64,000 nucleotides of DNA from Saccharomyces mikatae IFO 1815. Taxonomy: Eukaryota; Ascomycota; Saccharomycetes; Saccharomycetales; Saccharomycetaceae. The stretch covers positions 124,001 to 188,000 of the forward strand of contig NC_079258.1 in NCBI RefSeq assembly GCF_947241705.1, written 5' to 3'. Below, piece by piece: positions 50,604 through 60,145 of this stretch. Position 1 is the stretch's first letter. Every line of letters starts with the position of its first letter. The translations under genes were made by a program, and so were the position numbers. A model generated the notes under the pieces. It saw nothing but the letters and a program-made list of their open reading frames with translations. It did no database searches and was not told the origin of the DNA.

Positions 50604-51475
50604 ATTTACAGTAAGAACGTCGAATAAGACAGTATAGTATCCTGAGCTCATTTTTCTCTTTTCGATTGATTGCTTGCTTTTGTATAAGATGCAGTCGCAT
50701 TACTTCAGGTAATGGCGTAGACCAGTTTGTTTTTCAATCTACTGCAGTATACTTGCACTATTAAAACCGGCTAGTGGGAGTCAGGAATATAGAAAAAATA
50801 TTTGCAAATGAGACACTACTTTAGAATTTTTTTTTGGAGAGTTCACCAATTGATAATAACGACAAAAAATGTTTTCTACAACTATCTATGTATTGTTTAA
50901 AAATAAAAATGACTATTCACACTCATTCTTACAACAAATTAGAACTTTTCACATTTTGTTCGAGATATCAACCCGATCGATTCTTTTAAGAATCTATCTT
51001 TGTTGTAACCAGAATTTTGAAGGACGCTTGTAACTTCAAAAAGTTGCCGAAACAGCAACTCCTACTATTCGTATATTTCTCGAGTGCTTCCTTTGTATCA
51101 CATCATCAATCGACTTATTTTATGTCACCTTAATCTTGCAATATTAAAGACACTGAAAATGTGACTCTATCAACAAGGACCAAGGAGAATGTCTTCTGAA
51201 AGAGTTTATTAACGCAAGATATTACGTAATTAACCCTCCAAAATTCTCTAATAAGTAATCAAGAATTTTTGAGAACGAAGACTTAAAAGTTGTACACTTT
51301 GCAACAAGAAAGAGAAACTAGTTAAACAGGAATAAAAAATGCGTAATGAAAGCTAAACAGAACTTCACAGATGTTAAATTGGCAGTTATTGCCCATCCAT
51401 TTTAAAAACGAGCTCTTGCGTCATTCATTATCAAAACAAAGGTCAAACAATGGTTAGGAAACCATAAAAACATAT
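50604..51475. other. Interval between solo delta and FEN2
   Basis: 870 bp with no recognised gene or repeat; FEN2 3' sequence is at the right end. Confidence 0.4.
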
Positions 51476-53023
51476 CTACCGAAAAGGATTGGAAACTTCG
51501 GTCATTTCTTCATCACCAAGTTGAACGTCCATACTCTCATTCCCCTCATCATCCTCGTCACCATTTTCATCCTGGTTTTCCTCCTCCTCATCTTCTCCAG
51601 GCATGTCATTGGCATCTATATAAGGAACTTGTTTCTTAGATAAATTCTCTCTTATCTGTAGTGAACGTATGACAACTGATACAATTCCGCTGGATATTGC
51701 TGTTGCCAAAAGGGCATAACAACCTCTCTCAAATTTGGGTACCATATCTGAAGAAAAAAACAATATGGACCACCAAGCATTAACAGCCCCTGAAAACATA
51801 TTCATTGAAGCGAGAACAATAGCACGTTCTTGAAGATCTGTATGGCACACAATGTTTGCCCATGAGAAAAACACTGCTTGTCCAGCATATGCTACGCCTC
51901 CAAGATACTGCGCAAAAAAAACTATTTTTGGATTCAATGGATTTGCACGTACAAGTGCTGCAACAATAACCATGACTACGGATATAAAAACAGAGACATG
52001 CCAATGTCTCGCTCTTGGAACCTTGCTCATATATACTGCTGAACAAAGTGTGGAAACTATACCTACAGCAAATATCCCTGAAGGATAGTTATTTCTCTGC
52101 GCTAACGTATATTTCTGATTTTGCAACCATAATGCAAATGTTGAATTAGACGCAAAACCTAAATTCTCACCTCCAAGAATCCATACTAGAGAAAACATCC
52201 ACCAGTGCCACCTTTTCAGGATTCTCGGGATAGTTGACCAATCTAACCTAGTACTTTCATCTCTAGCTGGAAGTCTTCTTCTAGCGTAGTGTAACTCTTG
52301 CTCATTAAAGATATACTTTGTCATGGAGAATTTGTTGACAGCTCTTGCTTGATCGGGCAAGCCTGGGAAGAAAATAAACCCGTAAATCGCGATTGGTAAA
52401 GTGATACAAAAGTCGATGATGAATAGCCACCTCCAACCGGCCAGTCCATTCTGCCCGTTCAAATGAGTAAAGATACTTGTCTGCATAAATCCACTGAACA
52501 TAGATCCGACTAAGCCACTACCCGTAAAAATGGCACTTCTAATCGGCAATTCATTTTCTTTATACCACGAACCCAAAACAAAATGTGTTCCTGAGAATGT
52601 ACAACTTTCAAATAAGGCTTGAAAGAATCTAATTGCGCAAATCTGCTTGAACGATGTAACGCGGTACATTCCCAGGGTCAGTAAACCCCAAGCAAATGTA
52701 CAAAAACTCAGCCATATTCTAGGTGGAACACACAACAAGATCAAATTGTTGGGAACCATACCAATGATATAACCGATCATGAAGATTGTGTTTGACACAG
52801 TTAGATCGTTTCCAACCATTTTGAGATCTTCCTTCATACCAGATATATATGCGTTGGTGAAACCGACACGGTCAACATAATTAATCCAGTATTGTAAGCA
52901 AACAAATGATAGGACAAACAAATCAATCTTGAATAAGAGAAACCTCTTATTAATTGAACGCTTGAGAGAAACGGGTTCTCTCTCACATTCATGTTGAGTG
53001 ATAGTTTCTGAGTCCTTTATCAT
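51476..53023 (-). CDS. FEN2: Plasma-membrane pantothenate transporter Fen2
   Basis: A 515-residue H+-pantothenate symporter of the allantoate-permease branch of the MFS, with about 12 helices starting at KIDLFVLSFVCLQYWINYVD (the family's conserved first span). A strongly acidic C-terminal tail is present (EDEEEENQDENGDEDDEGNE). The frame is open 36 codons further upstream but only from TTG. ATG 53023 (MIKDSETITQHE) corresponds to the ortholog start. Confidence 0.95.
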   Translation of the reverse strand: MIKDSETITQHECEREPVSLKRSINKRFLLFKIDLFVLSFVCLQYWINYVDRVGFTNAYISGMKEDLKMVGNDLTVSNTIFMIGYIIGMVPNNLILLCVPPRIWLSFCTFAWGLLTLGMYRVTSFKQICAIRFFQALFESCTFSGTHFVLGSWYKENELPIRSAIFTGSGLVGSMFSGFMQTSIFTHLNGQNGLAGWRWLFIIDFCITLPIAIYGFIFFPGLPDQARAVNKFSMTKYIFNEQELHYARRRLPARDESTRLDWSTIPRILKRWHWWMFSLVWILGGENLGFASNSTFALWLQNQKYTLAQRNNYPSGIFAVGIVSTLCSAVYMSKVPRARHWHVSVFISVVMVIVAALVRANPLNPKIVFFAQYLGGVAYAGQAVFFSWANIVCHTDLQERAIVLASMNMFSGAVNAWWSILFFSSDMVPKFERGCYALLATAISSGIVSVVIRSLQIRENLSKKQVPYIDANDMPGEDEEEENQDENGDEDDEGNESMDVQLGDEEMTEVSNPFR

Positions 53024-53535
53024 GACCTTAAGCCCAAGTTCTTTCCAATTACAAGTTTGAAAATAAGTTATCGGCTCCAAATGATTATATAACTTGAATA
53101 TCAGAATTGAAACTTGCTTAAAACCTCTCAAGAGCTGTTGTCTTCTTATCCATTATATTCATGTTGAAGTTGTCACCAGCCGGAACTCTTGATAACCGTC
53201 AAAAATTACATACATTATAAAGACCGAACTTTGTTAATCAATGGGGTCATGAGAGTCGTGACAGTGAGTGTCATGTGTGCTCAATTTAAGTTCTTTCCGA
53301 TAGTGCTTGAACTCCTCATCCAACAGCGAAACTTAGTGTGGCGCATATGAACCAATTTATTATAGTATATATACATTATATTTGGGGGTTAGACGTAGCT
53401 CAATATTTATGTAACTAATTAGTTATTACAAATGTTTTTTTCTTAACTGCCAAAAAATATTCTAGGTAAAAGAAAGTATTCTTCAAAGAGAAAAAATGAG
53501 AAAAAGGTCGAGAGAAGCTAGTACAGATATTATAA
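53024..53535. other. FEN2 promoter / RIM1 3' region
   Basis: 512 bp containing TATATATA near 53366-53374 and AT-rich RIM1 3' sequence. No gene. Confidence 0.4.
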
Positions 53536-54021
53536 TTACTCTGAAGATTGTGTGTTTTCCTGATCCTCAGCATCCTCTATTTTCTTCCCATTCCTCAATA
53601 AATTAATATCCTTTTGAACTAAACTCAAGGTAGTGCCCTTGGAACCGTCATCTCTTTCATACACATAGTTAGCAGCGTCGGCTTCAACATATACTAAAGC
53701 GCTAAATAGATTATGTTGAATAGATGTTAGTAAATTGCAATCTGCAAGGTAAAATAAAAAAAATAAAAAAACAACATACCCTTTTCTAACGTATTCGGTC
53801 AAAAAATTGATTTGTGGTTCGTTAAACACAGTAACATTGTACCAATTGGTTTGACCATCTCTTCTTGGCTGTGAAGCAATACTATACTTCAAATAACGAT
53901 TATTGTTTGCAGAAGTATGCTCAGTGAATTCGGAACCTATACGGCCAACGATGGACATTTTGGAGAAGTCCATCTTCTTGGTAGTAGCGTGAAAGAAACG
54001 AGCTTGGGTACGTAAAAACAT
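53536..54021 (-). CDS. RIM1: Mitochondrial single-stranded DNA-binding protein (one intron)
   Basis: Spliced gene: exon 1 is 54021-53780 and exon 2 is 53701-53536. The intron is 53779-53702 (78 bp) with GTATGT, branch site TACTAAC (53732-53726) and a TTTAG acceptor. The joined product is 135 residues: a short mitochondrial presequence (MFLRTQARFFHATTKK) and an OB-fold SSB of bacterial type (SIVGRIGSEF, NNNRYLKYSIASQ, TNWYNVTVFNE). It is required for mtDNA maintenance and stimulates Pif1. The intron has no in-frame stop and a multiple-of-three length (see findings). Confidence 0.96.
   Translation of the reverse strand: MFLRTQARFFHATTKKMDFSKMSIVGRIGSEFTEHTSANNNRYLKYSIASQPRRDGQTNWYNVTVFNEPQINFLTEYVRKGYVVFLFFLFYLADCNLLTSIQHNLFSALVYVEADAANYVYERDDGSKGTTLSLVQKDINLLRNGKKIEDAEDQENTQSSE
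53702..53779 (-). other. RIM1 spliceosomal intron
   Basis: 78 bp: 5' splice site GTATGT, branch site TACTAAC at 53726-53732, and AG at 53702-53703. A pyrimidine-rich stretch follows the donor. It interrupts the glycine codon of RKGALVY. Confidence 0.95.
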
Positions 54022-54421
54022 GATAGTAAGTTGGTGAGTTTCAGTGGTTTTATATTTATCAGAAACACGATTGAGGAGTATTCTGTTTTTTTGAAATGAA
54101 TCGTGTAGGTCTTCCACCACTTCTGTGTTCACTTCTGATTTTTTTTCCGTTTGCGCGAGAACACCCTTCACACAGCTCCTCAGATAACTATTAAATGGAG
54201 CAGGTGAAAGGTTTTAAACGTAGAAATAACAAAACAAGGTAAATACAGGATCTTTACAAACCATTATAGTACATAAGTATAGTTATATGTAAGTCTTTAA
54301 ATAGAAGGGCCCCAAAATCTTTTAAAGAAAATTTAAATTTGCGACGCTACTTCCGTATAATATGGGTCAGCAAACTAAAGGAGAACAATTTATACTGTAA
54401 AAAAAGGCATAACAAAAAATA
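54022..54421. other. RIM1 promoter / SYP1 3' region
   Basis: 400 bp; the open frame upstream of RIM1 lacks an ATG in a useful position. No gene or repeat recognised. Confidence 0.4.
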
Positions 54422-57034
54422 CTAAGCCAGACCATGATAGTTACCTGTGGTCAAGGTTCTCTTTGTGTTCACATTGAACCATTCACTGCCAAATGGGTTA
54501 TTTTCATCCAATTCTTGGCAGGTCAACGAAATTCCACTGCCAGCCCCACTGTGAGGTAATACTGTATTGTCTGTATCACTGATGGTGAATTTGGTAATCA
54601 CTCCCTTAAGAGATTCATGTGCGAGACCATCTGTAATAAATCTGGCAATTAATCTTTGACCTTCGCCATTCCTTGTCAAGGTAACCGGTTCTTTGAACCT
54701 CCACGTTATTCTTTTTTTCTCTTTACTAAAAGAGCCCTGAGGTTTTGATAAAGCACTTGTTGCATTAGCACCGTCAATATTCACGAAGACAACAAGGTCT
54801 TCAATTATGATTTGTGATATTTCCTCGGGTAAGCTTGGTGACATCTTGACAGTTAATACAACGCTCGCCTGGTGAGGTTCAAACCTCCAGACTGGATGGA
54901 TAACAATGGGGGCGATTGGCTCCTTTATAGAATATTTAATAGCGCCTAAAGTTCTAGAATCAATAAATGACGGATTAACTTTAAATTCTTCAGGTGCCAC
55001 ACGCTCAATAAAGGCTTGGTTCAAGATAACTTTTTCGAACTTAGCGCCATTATCGATTTTCAAGTTGATACCGATAGGTAAAGGCGAATTCATGACAGAA
55101 TTAGGTAAGTAGTTTAGAGCAATTTCTCCAATTAGTTGGGAACTCTGCAACATGCCATCTTTGAAAGAAGCGTTAAGAACTTCTGCAATACTAGCATTTA
55201 ACCCAAAATGGGATGTTTCTAAAGAAGAGTGCTGAAACAACGATTGTCCTATTAAGGACGTAGAAGAGCCTGTAGCTTGAGGATTCAATTCCCTTAACTC
55301 TCCAGTAATCTGGGAAGAAAGCGTAGAAGCCGGACGCTCTTGAGGTATGGAGGAAAACGAAGAAGAAGTAGGAATAGGACCAGATCCATGATTAGGCAAT
55401 GATTCGTATAGCTGGGAATCCCTGTTATGAATAAAATTTTGCTTCCTTGAGGGTGGTAAGGCAGGTGCCCGAATATGTAAGGGTCTTGAATCCATTTGTG
55501 TTGAAGATTGATTATCGTCAGTACCAGTAGAAACTGGAACACTAGGAGAGGACGGTTTAACTGGAAGTGGTTTAGTTTTAAATTGTGGCTGAAGTGGGGG
55601 TTGTGAAATTGTTATTGGTATCGTCTTAGGGATTTCATTCGAGTCAGGTTCTTTTGCAGATGGATGTGAATTTTCTTGCAGTATTGGAGTAGGCATTGAA
55701 GCAGGTGGGGAAATGGATGCAGACACTGTATCAGCACCACCAGGTACGTCTACGCTTTTAGGAGTAGCATGAGGAGGAAGGGGAGGAGTATCACTAGTTT
55801 CAACCGGAGTCCAGTTGTTAGATTTTGAAGACGAGTAAGTGGGTCGGCGTTGTTTCTGATAGATAGAAGAGGTTGCGGTAGAGGATACTCTGGTAGAAGA
55901 GTTATTTGGAGATTCTGTGATAGATTGTTCAATATGGGAATTTGATGATGATTGTAGCTGTCTCTTATTTTTGGCCTTGTTTCTGCCGAAAATCGAACCA
56001 ACTTTAGATCTTAGCGTATGGGAAGATTTTTTTGATTTCAAGGAAGAATTATTAGTAGAGTCTGAAAATTCGTTATTCATAAGATCACCATGGGTAAGAG
56101 TAGAAGACGCAGAGGCAAGACGATGGCCAATGTTTCCAAATGTACTCTTACGCTTATCCTTTTGTGGAGATTTCTTTTCTCTTTCGGTGTTTAGAGCTCC
56201 ATCAGGAGTAGAGGTTGGACGAGCACCTGCGACAGACGCCGACGAAGCATCATTAGGAATGGTTTCCTTAGAAGAAGAGGACAGTTGAAAGTTGTATTGA
56301 CTTGCATCTCTCGCAAATCGATCAATTTCGCTTTGAGGTTCGAACGCCAAAAATTTCGTCATCACCGTTTCACATTCATTTGTTGTGTTCAACAAATAGT
56401 CGCTAAAACCGGTTTGAAATCTTAACATACAGTTCTTCAAAGTTTCCAAACGGTTATAATCAATCGTCTCAAATAACTCGAACAGATAAGGGCTTTGTTC
56501 GTCCCATTGTCTTCTTGCCTCTTCCAAATGTACGGAGTTTTCATTAGTTTTACTATAATGCTCAATTGAGGCCGCGTTTTTACTGAGCTTGGAGTGTAAA
56601 TCCTTACTTTCTCTCCAGCTAGTATTGTTCTCGACGGATTCCTTTAATTCACGAACAACTTGATGATCTAAAGTGTTGTAATATTCAGTACTTGACCTCA
56701 AGTCCGACTTCAGTTCGTCAATTACAGTATCCCATACATTTCTTAACTCTCCCAATGAGTCGAATCTGAATGCACTCATTTCCTGGGGAGTCAAAACATT
56801 GCTTTCAATCATTTGAGCATTTAGAATCTTTGTTATATCCTCATTTTCAGCTATTATTTTCCTCAATTGCTGAACATAATTTCTTTTCAAATTTGCTAAT
56901 TCCCGAAATAGCAAATAAAAGTCTTTATTCAACAATTTGACCTGTGATAGTCTGATTCTTATCGTTTCAGTAGCCTGATAGGGACTTTTCGTGGTCAATA
57001 TGCTATCTGCATATTTAGTTCTTTGTTCTGACAT
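54422..57034 (-). CDS. SYP1: Endocytic F-BAR/muHD adaptor Syp1
   Basis: An 870-residue early endocytic adaptor of the FCHo family that also acts at septins. The N-terminal F-BAR domain spans about 1-265 (long helices from KYADSILTTKSPYQATETIR onward). The centre (265-605) is Ser/Pro/Asn-rich with a basic stretch. The C-terminal mu-homology domain (about 610-870) begins near LNASIAEVLNASFKDG and binds cargo. The frame is open a further 41 codons upstream without an ATG, starting at TTG, and was excluded. Length equals the ortholog. Confidence 0.95.
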   Translation of the reverse strand: MSEQRTKYADSILTTKSPYQATETIRIRLSQVKLLNKDFYLLFRELANLKRNYVQQLRKIIAENEDITKILNAQMIESNVLTPQEMSAFRFDSLGELRNVWDTVIDELKSDLRSSTEYYNTLDHQVVRELKESVENNTSWRESKDLHSKLSKNAASIEHYSKTNENSVHLEEARRQWDEQSPYLFELFETIDYNRLETLKNCMLRFQTGFSDYLLNTTNECETVMTKFLAFEPQSEIDRFARDASQYNFQLSSSSKETIPNDASSASVAGARPTSTPDGALNTEREKKSPQKDKRKSTFGNIGHRLASASSTLTHGDLMNNEFSDSTNNSSLKSKKSSHTLRSKVGSIFGRNKAKNKRQLQSSSNSHIEQSITESPNNSSTRVSSTATSSIYQKQRRPTYSSSKSNNWTPVETSDTPPLPPHATPKSVDVPGGADTVSASISPPASMPTPILQENSHPSAKEPDSNEIPKTIPITISQPPLQPQFKTKPLPVKPSSPSVPVSTGTDDNQSSTQMDSRPLHIRAPALPPSRKQNFIHNRDSQLYESLPNHGSGPIPTSSSFSSIPQERPASTLSSQITGELRELNPQATGSSTSLIGQSLFQHSSLETSHFGLNASIAEVLNASFKDGMLQSSQLIGEIALNYLPNSVMNSPLPIGINLKIDNGAKFEKVILNQAFIERVAPEEFKVNPSFIDSRTLGAIKYSIKEPIAPIVIHPVWRFEPHQASVVLTVKMSPSLPEEISQIIIEDLVVFVNIDGANATSALSKPQGSFSKEKKRITWRFKEPVTLTRNGEGQRLIARFITDGLAHESLKGVITKFTISDTDNTVLPHSGAGSGISLTCQELDENNPFGSEWFNVNTKRTLTTGNYHGLA

Positions 57035-58101
57035 GAGGGATGCTAACTCGTAGTTTTCAAATAAGTTTGTTTCGATACGAATACGACAAAGTAACACCTT
57101 CGTCAAGACAGTAACTACAAAATTTATTGTTTGCTGTTCGTCGAAACTTGGATCCAATATTAGAGTTTTTCATTCTGCACGCACTTAAGGGGCCCTTCTT
57201 TCTGCACATAGAAAAGGAGAAATCACTGACTACGAAAAGACATTTACGAATATGCGCGAAGAGTGCATATATATTTGCAAATTAACAATAATATTTACCT
57301 GTTTATAAGCTGTTCAATCCCTTCTGCTACTTCCTGTATTCTTTTCCCCATGTTAGCCGTTCACGTGTTAGTGCGAACAGGAAAATGCTAATAGAGTGTA
57401 GGAAAATTAAACGCTAGCATACAAATAGGGCATTATTGTGGCTATGAATGTATAAGAGGGAAATTGACTTAAAAATTTGCTGTTTTTGATTGAAATTACT
57501 TCCCTAAAAAACAATTCGATCCTTATTTACTCTTTGCGTTCATTCAGCCCTAAACAATACAGAAAAAAATGCGCAAGAGAATCGTTCGATCCTTTCATGC
57601 GCTCTTCCGAAAAAAAATATGTATAAAAATCTAGAAAAACTTGCTTCCAATTTATGTTAAGAAGTCGAAAACTGAAAGAACTAGATCTACACATAAATGT
57701 GGGAATGAAAAATAACAATGACGAGGACGTCTTGTTGCTTTTTTAAACATAAATCTGGTTTACCAGCGTTCTTGTTGACAAATCTTTTAATGATGATTTT
57801 TTTGAACACAATTTTATGCTAGATAGTATCTGAAAGCATTTAAACTTCATGATTATAGTGTTTTCGACAGTTTTAATATCTGAAACGATTTTGCCAGCCT
57901 TGGTATACTTTTCTTATCTTTTTTGCGTGACTTTCCTCAAATGATTTCTATGAGCTTTATTAATTTGGACTTATAAATGAGTTTCTCTTTTCACTAAATT
58001 AACGTATGAGTTGATTTGATTATGAACGCTATCTAATTATATGTACACATTATTTGATTGTAAAAATAATACGGCAATACAAGTACAAGTACATGCATAA
58101 C
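57035..58101. other. SYP1 promoter / RPS14A 3' region
   Basis: About 1.07 kb. A CACGTG (Cbf1/Pho4-type) element is at 57362-57367, 330 bp upstream of SYP1. The rest is AT-rich; a 63-residue open frame at 57527-57718 has no recognisable features. No repeat. Confidence 0.4.
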
Positions 58102-58820
58102 TCATAATCTTCTACCTCTTCTACCACCCTTCTTTCTGGTGGAGTCAGATGGAACTGGGGTAACATCTTCGATACGTCCAATTCTCAAACCAGATCTTGC
58201 CAAAGCTCTTAAAGCAGCTTGACCACCTGGGCCTGGAGTCTTAGTTCTAGTACCACCGGTAGCTCTGATCTTAACGTGAACAGCAGTGATACCAACTTCC
58301 TTACACTTAGCGGCAACATCTTGAGCAGCCAACATAGCAGCGTATGGGGAAGATTCATCTCTGTCAGCTTTGACCTTCATACCACCAGTAACTCTGGCGA
58401 TGGTTTCCTTACCAGATAAATCGGTAACATGGACGAAAGTATCGTTGAAAGAAGCGTAGATTCTAGCAACACCAAAAACTTGGGAATTGTCACGAGCTTG
58501 AACAACGTCTAAATAAACAACAATAGTTGATATCGAAAGATATCAGTAATTAATTTTGTTAGTATCCAAAAGTTTCTTTATTTTCTTAAGACTCTAATAC
58601 AATAATCCTGCATTTCCATTGGAAAAGTTGACGTGATGAACTATGGTTACTACGATACAATACAAATAACAAATTGTTCGAAAGTAATAACCTCGTCCAC
58701 TCGTTTTCATGTTTTCTGAGTTTTCGATGGGGTATGAACATCTTCGAATACACCAAACAACACAATGGAAAATAGCCGATCCTTCGTAATATTCACTATG
58801 TGATCAAACATACTAGACAT
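58102..58820 (-). CDS. RPS14A: Cytosolic 40S ribosomal protein uS11 (one intron)
   Basis: Spliced gene: exon 1 is only 7 bp (ATGTCTA, 58820-58814) and exon 2 is 58508-58102. The intron is 58813-58509 (305 bp) with GTATGT, branch site TACTAAC at 58564-58558 and TTTAG. The product is 137 residues, identical in layout to yeast Rps14A (CRY1), the emetine/cryptopleurine-resistance protein at the platform of the 40S subunit. The C-terminal basic tail [10 protein letters not shown] is present. Codon use is highly biased, as for PGK1. Three tandem Rap1-like sites lie upstream. Confidence 0.97.
58509..58813 (-). other. RPS14A spliceosomal intron
   Basis: 305 bp, 5' GTATGT, branch site TACTAAC at 58558-58564, acceptor AG at 58509-58510 about 48 nt downstream. 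It splits the third codon after a 7-nt first exon, as in S. cerevisiae. Confidence 0.95.
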
Positions 58821-59092
58821 GGCGGGTTCTTGTGGTTTCTTAATTGTCTTTAGTTTAAAATCTAGTTAATAATAGGATGCGATTTCAGTCAAATATCAAT
58901 TAATAATCAGTTCTCTTCAAATTTTGGGCTATTCACCTCAAGAGGAATCCCCTGCCGTAGATTGAATAAGCCAAGAGAGCAAGAAGGTTTGCCGCAAGCC
59001 GAGGAGTTTACCAAAAGCGGCGGCGATGCAGAAGAATGGAATGGTCGCTTCCTCTAGAAGTGAAAAAGAACGCAAGTTCAGAGAATATTTTA

Positions 59093-59121
59093 GATGTACA
59101 GATGTACAGATGTACAGGTGT
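59093..59121 (-). promoter_or_regulatory. Tandem Rap1-type sites of RPS14A
   Basis: Three copies of GATGTACA repeat every 8 bp (59093, 59101, 59109). On the minus strand they read ACATCTGTACATC twice and ACACCTGTACATC once; the last fits the ribosomal-protein Rap1 consensus ACACCYRYACAYM. They lie about 275-300 bp before the RPS14A ATG, the usual place for Rap1/Fhl1/Ifh1 control. Confidence 0.65.
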
Positions 59122-60145
59122 GTACAAAATCCGTACACCACACTATAATCGATCAAAGCAGTCCCAGGTATTGCTTTGTAACTGGAGGAAAAGAAGTTGT
59201 ATGTAGTGAAAGAAAGAACAAGAATCAGTCTTTAGTAGTTGATAGGAAGGGACAGAAAGAGATGTCAGGCCCGTGTGAAGTACTAGAAAGTGATAGGAGA
59301 GTATACGAAGATACTGCATCTTGTAAGCTTTCGAATAACAAAAAGAGCCGTTATGCTTATTCTTGAACTCGGTTGTAGAGAGGACATTGCCTTGAAAGTC
59401 ACAAATCCCCTACAATAATACCGGTCCTTGGAATGTAAAATATTTTGTTATTTTTCACTGTAACAACTGAAAATCGGTTAAAGGAAATTATCTAACAATA
59501 TATGAAGTGCACTCTTTATAAATGAAAATAAAGACAGAAAAATACAGTGATATTATCCGGGTAATGTGATTTCTCTGTACTTTCCTGGGAGTTTTCATAA
59601 ATAGTAGAATGCCATTCATGATCCCAGGAAAACATGATACTCGGAAAACACTATTACATATTTTTGAAATTGTTTTACAGCACAAACTATTATCAAGTCG
59701 TTTGTTCTGTGTATAACCACAAACAAGTGGAACTTGGGCAGGCCTTAGCTTAAAATCAGCGGTTATTTCCCCCTTACTTATTGCTAAATTATGAATTCTC
59801 ATCTTTTGAGGGAAACGAAGGTATAAACGGGGCACGGTTAAGGACAAGTAGATGGTCTGAAAACAATTCGACACTCGCCGCTGCCCATCATTATTGTTCA
59901 ATATGGTCGACGATGTCGTAAACAACCTATCCGGGTAATGGGAAATATAAGAGGCCTTCAAAGTCAGCATCTTTGTCCCCACCGCATCGACCCCCTTTCA
60001 CTACAGTAGGATTCCGCTGATGTAATCCTTGCAATATCGCCTAAGGTTATAAAAATAATCTAGAGCACTTATACTCCGATTCTAGTAGCATCACTGCAAG
60101 CCAATTGGTTGTTCTTCTTTTCTACCCAATATATAAGCTAGGGAC
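59122..60145. other. Divergent interval between RPS14A and BPH1
   Basis: About 1 kb. A minus-strand ATG frame of 160 codons (59970-59488) covers much of it but has no recognisable domain (see findings). TATATAA at 60130-60136 probably belongs to BPH1. No repeat. Confidence 0.4.
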
